7,541 bases of DNA from assembly GCA_013140935.1 (NCBI GenBank), contig JABFSD010000413.1:1-7541 (forward strand), in the 5' to 3' direction. Position numbers and translations under genes: made by a program. Below the pieces are notes generated by a model. That model was not told where the DNA came from, made no database searches, and saw only the letters and a list, made by a program, of their open reading frames with translations. This DNA comes from Acidobacteriota bacterium. Lineage in GTDB: Bacteria; Acidobacteriota; Blastocatellia; RBC074. This document shows positions 5,260-7,541 of the stretch, in pieces; positions within the stretch are counted from its first letter, which is position 1, and each line of letters starts with the position of its first letter.

Positions 5260-7033
5260 ATATATCCTCCCACGGCCGTCCATCACTCGGCGCGTTGTTA
5301 TAACTGTCGTGCCATTGATCCTGACACCACTCCCACACGTTGCCGTGCATATCGAACAGGCCCCAGGCATTCGCCGGAAAGCTGCCGGCACTCACCGGAT
5401 GTTCCCGATATAGCCCTTCCACCGCCTGCCCGTGCGGATAATTGCCGTTGTAATTCACCACTGCCGGGCTGATCGTCGGCCCAAAGGCAAACGCCGTCGT
5501 CGTGCCAGCCCGTGCGGCATATTCCCACTCCGCTTCGCTGGGCAGGCGATAACCCTTGCCCAGTTTTTTCAGAAAGCCCTGCACGTCCTCCCACGACACG
5601 CGCACCACCGGCAAGTCGTCGCCTTTAAAAGCGGCGCTCAGATCATTCATCGCTTCAGGTAAGCCGCCCATCACCGCGCGCCATTGCCGCTGTGTGATTT
5701 CGTATTTGCCCATAGCAAACCCTTTGAGCCGCACACGGTGTATTGGCTTTTCGTCGCCATCTCCATCGTTCGACCCCATCATGAATTCGCCGCCTTCTAC
5801 CTCGACCATTTCGAGCGGCACATTGCCCGGCAGCGCGTCGGTGAAGCCCCAGCATTGCGCTTGCCGTTCGTTGATCTTCTGTCCCTGCGCGTTGACGTTG
5901 GCGGTCGTGAAATTCATCGCCACCAGCGGCACGCCTGCCACGCTCATCCGCGCGCTGGGCGCAGGGTTGCTGACCGGCGTCGCGTTCACCGGTACAGGCG
6001 TACACACCCTAGCTTTACGATTGCGCGCGCTCACCGCGAAACGCCCGCCAGGATATTGCCGCAGGTATTCTTCAAACTCGCTGCATTCATTGCTGCGGTC
6101 GGCGCTTTGCCAGAGCGCGAATTCCAGCGCCGCCGGGTCAAGGCTTGGCGTAGGCGCGGGCAGCGGCGCAGCGACGACCGGCAACGTTTTGCGCAGAAAA
6201 ATAAAATCGCCGCCCTGGTCGTTGGTTTCCTGAATCACGCCGTAACGTGGCGTCGGAAGGCTGCCATCGGCTTGCCGCTTGCTGTTGTTAATGACCGGCT
6301 GGCGCAATTGCGTGAAAAGGTCTTGCGCGAACAGATAAGGCGCGGCGTTTTTTTCGAGCCGGTCAATCAGATATTCCATAAAGACACTGCGGTCGGGCAC
6401 GGTGGTCAACGCGCCGCTGGTCATCGCCGTGCGGCTGGGCAAGCGATCTACCTCGGCGAGCGCGGCTTCGCGCGTGAAGACTTCGCGCGTCACAAACAGG
6501 CCGCCGCTGAAACACGCATCCGAAATCAACAGTGTATGCCGCGCCTTGATCGCCCGAATCAGGTCGCGCAATTCGCCGTTGGAAATCCAATTGGTGCGCG
6601 AAGCCCGTTGCGCATTACTCGGCAACCAATAGCCTTGCTGAATCGCTTCGTTCCAGTAACCGTGTCCGGCATAAAAGACCAGCAGGTGATCGTCCGCGCT
6701 CAGCCGTTCGGCCAACGCTTCGAGTTCGGCAATGATGCGTTCGCGCGAAGGATTGGGAAGCGTAACGATGTTGGTCGAGGCAAAGCTGTAATGTGTCGTC
6801 AACACCTGTTTGACGCGCTCCGCATCGCGCAGCGGGTAATCGAGATCGTTCACGCGCGGGTCGGCGTAATCGGCCACGCCAATCAACAGCGCGTGATATT
6901 GCCCCGCAACTAACTGACCATTGGGCGGACGATTGGGCTGGCCCGTGCCTTGTCCGCGCTGCGCTTGCGAGAACCGCCACGGCGCGAAAAGAAAGCAGGC
7001 AATGCACAAAGTGACAAAGCTGTATTTTACCAT
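5132..7033 (-). CDS. Exported caspase-like/FGE-lectin DGR target protein
   Basis: A 633-residue protein from ATG 7031-7033. Residues 1-23 are a signal peptide ending near FSQA. A caspase-like (peptidase C14) domain spans about 44-280. Its core is LLIGVADY at 49-56, the catalytic His124 in YAGHGY and the catalytic Cys174 in SDACFSGG. A Pro/Ala-rich linker and a short helical motif (ALWQSADRSNECSEFEEYL, near 306-324) follow. The C-terminal FGE-sulfatase/C-type-lectin-like domain (about 400-633) shows FMMGSNDGDGDE, YEITQRQW, RLPSEAEWEYAARAG and GLFDMHGNVWEWCQD. VR forms its end, as in known lectin-fold DGR targets, where varied residues form a ligand surface. The normal C-terminal LGFRLV strand is missing: a 1-nt deletion in VR gives GARPASAAIASVSAL and a stop at 5132-5134. 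With the frame restored, the protein would be 637 residues, end LGFRLVRTY, and stop at 5121-5123. The gene could therefore be a broken copy or carry a base-calling error. Confidence 0.93.
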   Translation of the reverse strand: MVKYSFVTLCIACFLFAPWRFSQAQRGQGTGQPNRPPNGQLVAGQYHALLIGVADYADPRVNDLDYPLRDAERVKQVLTTHYSFASTNIVTLPNPSRERIIAELEALAERLSADDHLLVFYAGHGYWNEAIQQGYWLPSNAQRASRTNWISNGELRDLIRAIKARHTLLISDACFSGGLFVTREVFTREAALAEVDRLPSRTAMTSGALTTVPDRSVFMEYLIDRLEKNAAPYLFAQDLFTQLRQPVINNSKRQADGSLPTPRYGVIQETNDQGGDFIFLRKTLPVVAAPLPAPTPSLDPAALEFALWQSADRSNECSEFEEYLRQYPGGRFAVSARNRKARVCTPVPVNATPVSNPAPSARMSVAGVPLVAMNFTTANVNAQGQKINERQAQCWGFTDALPGNVPLEMVEVEGGEFMMGSNDGDGDEKPIHRVRLKGFAMGKYEITQRQWRAVMGGLPEAMNDLSAAFKGDDLPVVRVSWEDVQGFLKKLGKGYRLPSEAEWEYAARAGTTTAFAFGPTISPAVVNYNGNYPHGQAVEGLYREHPVSAGSFPANAWGLFDMHGNVWEWCQDQWHDSYNNAPSDGRPWEDISVPGSNRVYRGGGWNGGAVYCRSANRIGARPASAAIASVSAL

Positions 7034-7041
7034 CTGTGAAA

Positions 7042-7046
7042 CTCCC
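7042..7046 (-). promoter_or_regulatory. Ribosome binding site deciding the target-gene start
   Basis: gggag on the minus strand lies 8 nt before ATG 7033. The upstream in-frame TTG at 7048 overlaps this site and is less likely. Confidence 0.7.
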
Positions 7047-7087
7047 AAAGGTATGTAACGAGGCGGCCCAAAACGGCTGCGCAGGCG

Positions 7088-7232
7088 ACTATCAGTAGAT
7101 CACGAAACGATGCGGTACAGGGAGCGGTAGCGACCTGGTACTTCCAAGTCGGACGCACTGGAGATGCACCAAGTCGCTACCGCTCCCTGTACCGCATCAG
7201 CGTGACGCGGCATTTCGTGATCTACTGACTAT
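7088..7232. repeat. MITE-like inverted-repeat element
   Basis: A long imperfect hairpin. The outer 15-bp arms (7093-7107 with 7213-7227) and inner 26-bp arms (7109-7134 with 7173-7198) are perfect complements. They are separated by a 14-nt bulge on one side (7199-7212) and enclose a loop of about 38 nt. The 5-mer actat flanks the arms directly (7088-7092 and 7228-7232), as expected for a target-site duplication. There is no coding capacity. The element fills most of the gap between the upstream caspase gene and the DGR target gene, leaving only about 55 nt before the target start for a promoter. Confidence 0.75.
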
Positions 7233-7541
7233 CAATTCTTCGCGCCGCCGCCGCAATTTAACACGGCGATGACCATATCGCCGTTGCCGCCCGGCAGCGT
7301 TTGCGGATTTTGCGCCTTGCCCGTAGCGCCGCTGACCGTCGCACTCACATAACCGCTCAATTCCGCCGCTGTAATCTTGCAGTCACGATTCTTGTCGGCT
7401 TCGCCTTGCAAGCCTTTGAGCAAGGCCCAGGTGAATACGCCGTGGCCCAGGTTGTCATTGAGCTTCCAGTGCGGGCCTTCTTGCGCGAGTTCGTTGGCAG
7501 AGGCTGACGTGATGACCGTCCAACCTTTATCGGTAAACAGG
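7232..7541 (-). CDS. Caspase-like (peptidase C14) protein, C-terminal part
   Basis: The reading frame is open from the window edge to a tga at 7232-7234, giving the last 103 residues; the start lies outside. The pattern TSASANELAQEG, then LGHGVFTWALLKGLQGEAD and an Ile-Thr-x-x-Glu-Leu segment, matches the end of bacterial caspase-like domains (GHGxFTxxLLxxLxGxAD). The catalytic His and Cys would lie upstream and cannot be seen. The loop DKNRDCKITAAE has Asp, Asn, Asp, Lys, Ile and Glu at EF-hand positions 1, 3, 5, 7, 8 and 12, hinting at calcium binding. The protein ends in Cys-Gly-Gly-Gly-Ala-Lys-Asn. It is co-oriented with the caspase-bearing DGR target, but the inverted-repeat element between them makes co-transcription uncertain. 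Confidence 0.85.
   Translation of the reverse strand, partial: LFTDKGWTVITSASANELAQEGPHWKLNDNLGHGVFTWALLKGLQGEADKNRDCKITAAELSGYVSATVSGATGKAQNPQTLPGGNGDMVIAVLNCGGGAKN

Noticed and set aside
5684..6913. A 409-codon plus-strand open frame opposite the target gene
   Set aside because: Arg/His/Ala-rich composition typical of an antisense shadow of a GC-rich gene; the minus strand carries clear caspase and FGE motifs.
7034..7092. Promoter for the target gene (tacata-like -10)
   Set aside because: No matching -35 at proper spacing; too weak to call.

Overview
The window is the core of a diversity-generating retroelement (DGR) on the minus strand, with secreted proteins of uncertain function on its left side. 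No 16S or other marker is present. The style suggests an environmental, moderately GC-rich bacterium: caspase-like/FGE fusions, many short palindromic repeats and small exported proteins. I lean to Acidobacteriota (Blastocatellia-like), but this is a weak inference.

Left part (1-2459). A minus-strand exported protein (62-667) sits beside a 306-bp divergent intergenic region. A small plus-strand exported protein (974-1423) follows, ending in a textbook rho-independent terminator (1460-1506). Next come a near-perfect 41-bp palindrome (1546-1586) and a second plus-strand exported protein (1638-2459).

DGR (2652-7033, all minus strand; transcription runs right to left). The order is target gene with its variable repeat VR (VR 5131-5259), HRDC-domain accessory gene (4347-4910), avd (3791-4171), reverse transcriptase (2790-3794) and template repeat TR (2652-2781). 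TR starts 8 nt after the RT stop. TR (130 nt) and VR (129 nt) differ at 13 substituted positions plus one 1-nt deletion. On the coding strand every difference falls on a TR adenine (14 of 30 adenines affected, none elsewhere). This is the signature of adenine-specific mutagenic retrohoming. By the usual model, RT with Avd copies TR RNA into adenine-mutated cDNA, which replaces VR and so diversifies the ligand-binding surface of the target.

The target is an exported two-module protein: an N-terminal caspase-like (peptidase C14) domain with His124/Cys174, and a C-terminal FGE-sulfatase/C-type-lectin-like domain ending in VR. The oddest feature is the 1-nt VR deletion. It shifts the frame and replaces the conserved LGFRLV-type end with a 15-residue tail. 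Adding one G to a GGGG run restores the normal end, so either a faulty homing event or a homopolymer base-calling error is possible.

Right edge (7088-7541). A MITE-like inverted repeat with a possible 5-bp target duplication separates the target from the 3' end of a second caspase-like gene with an EF-hand-like loop. Another nested inverted-repeat cluster lies between the HRDC gene and avd and supplies the HRDC stop codon.
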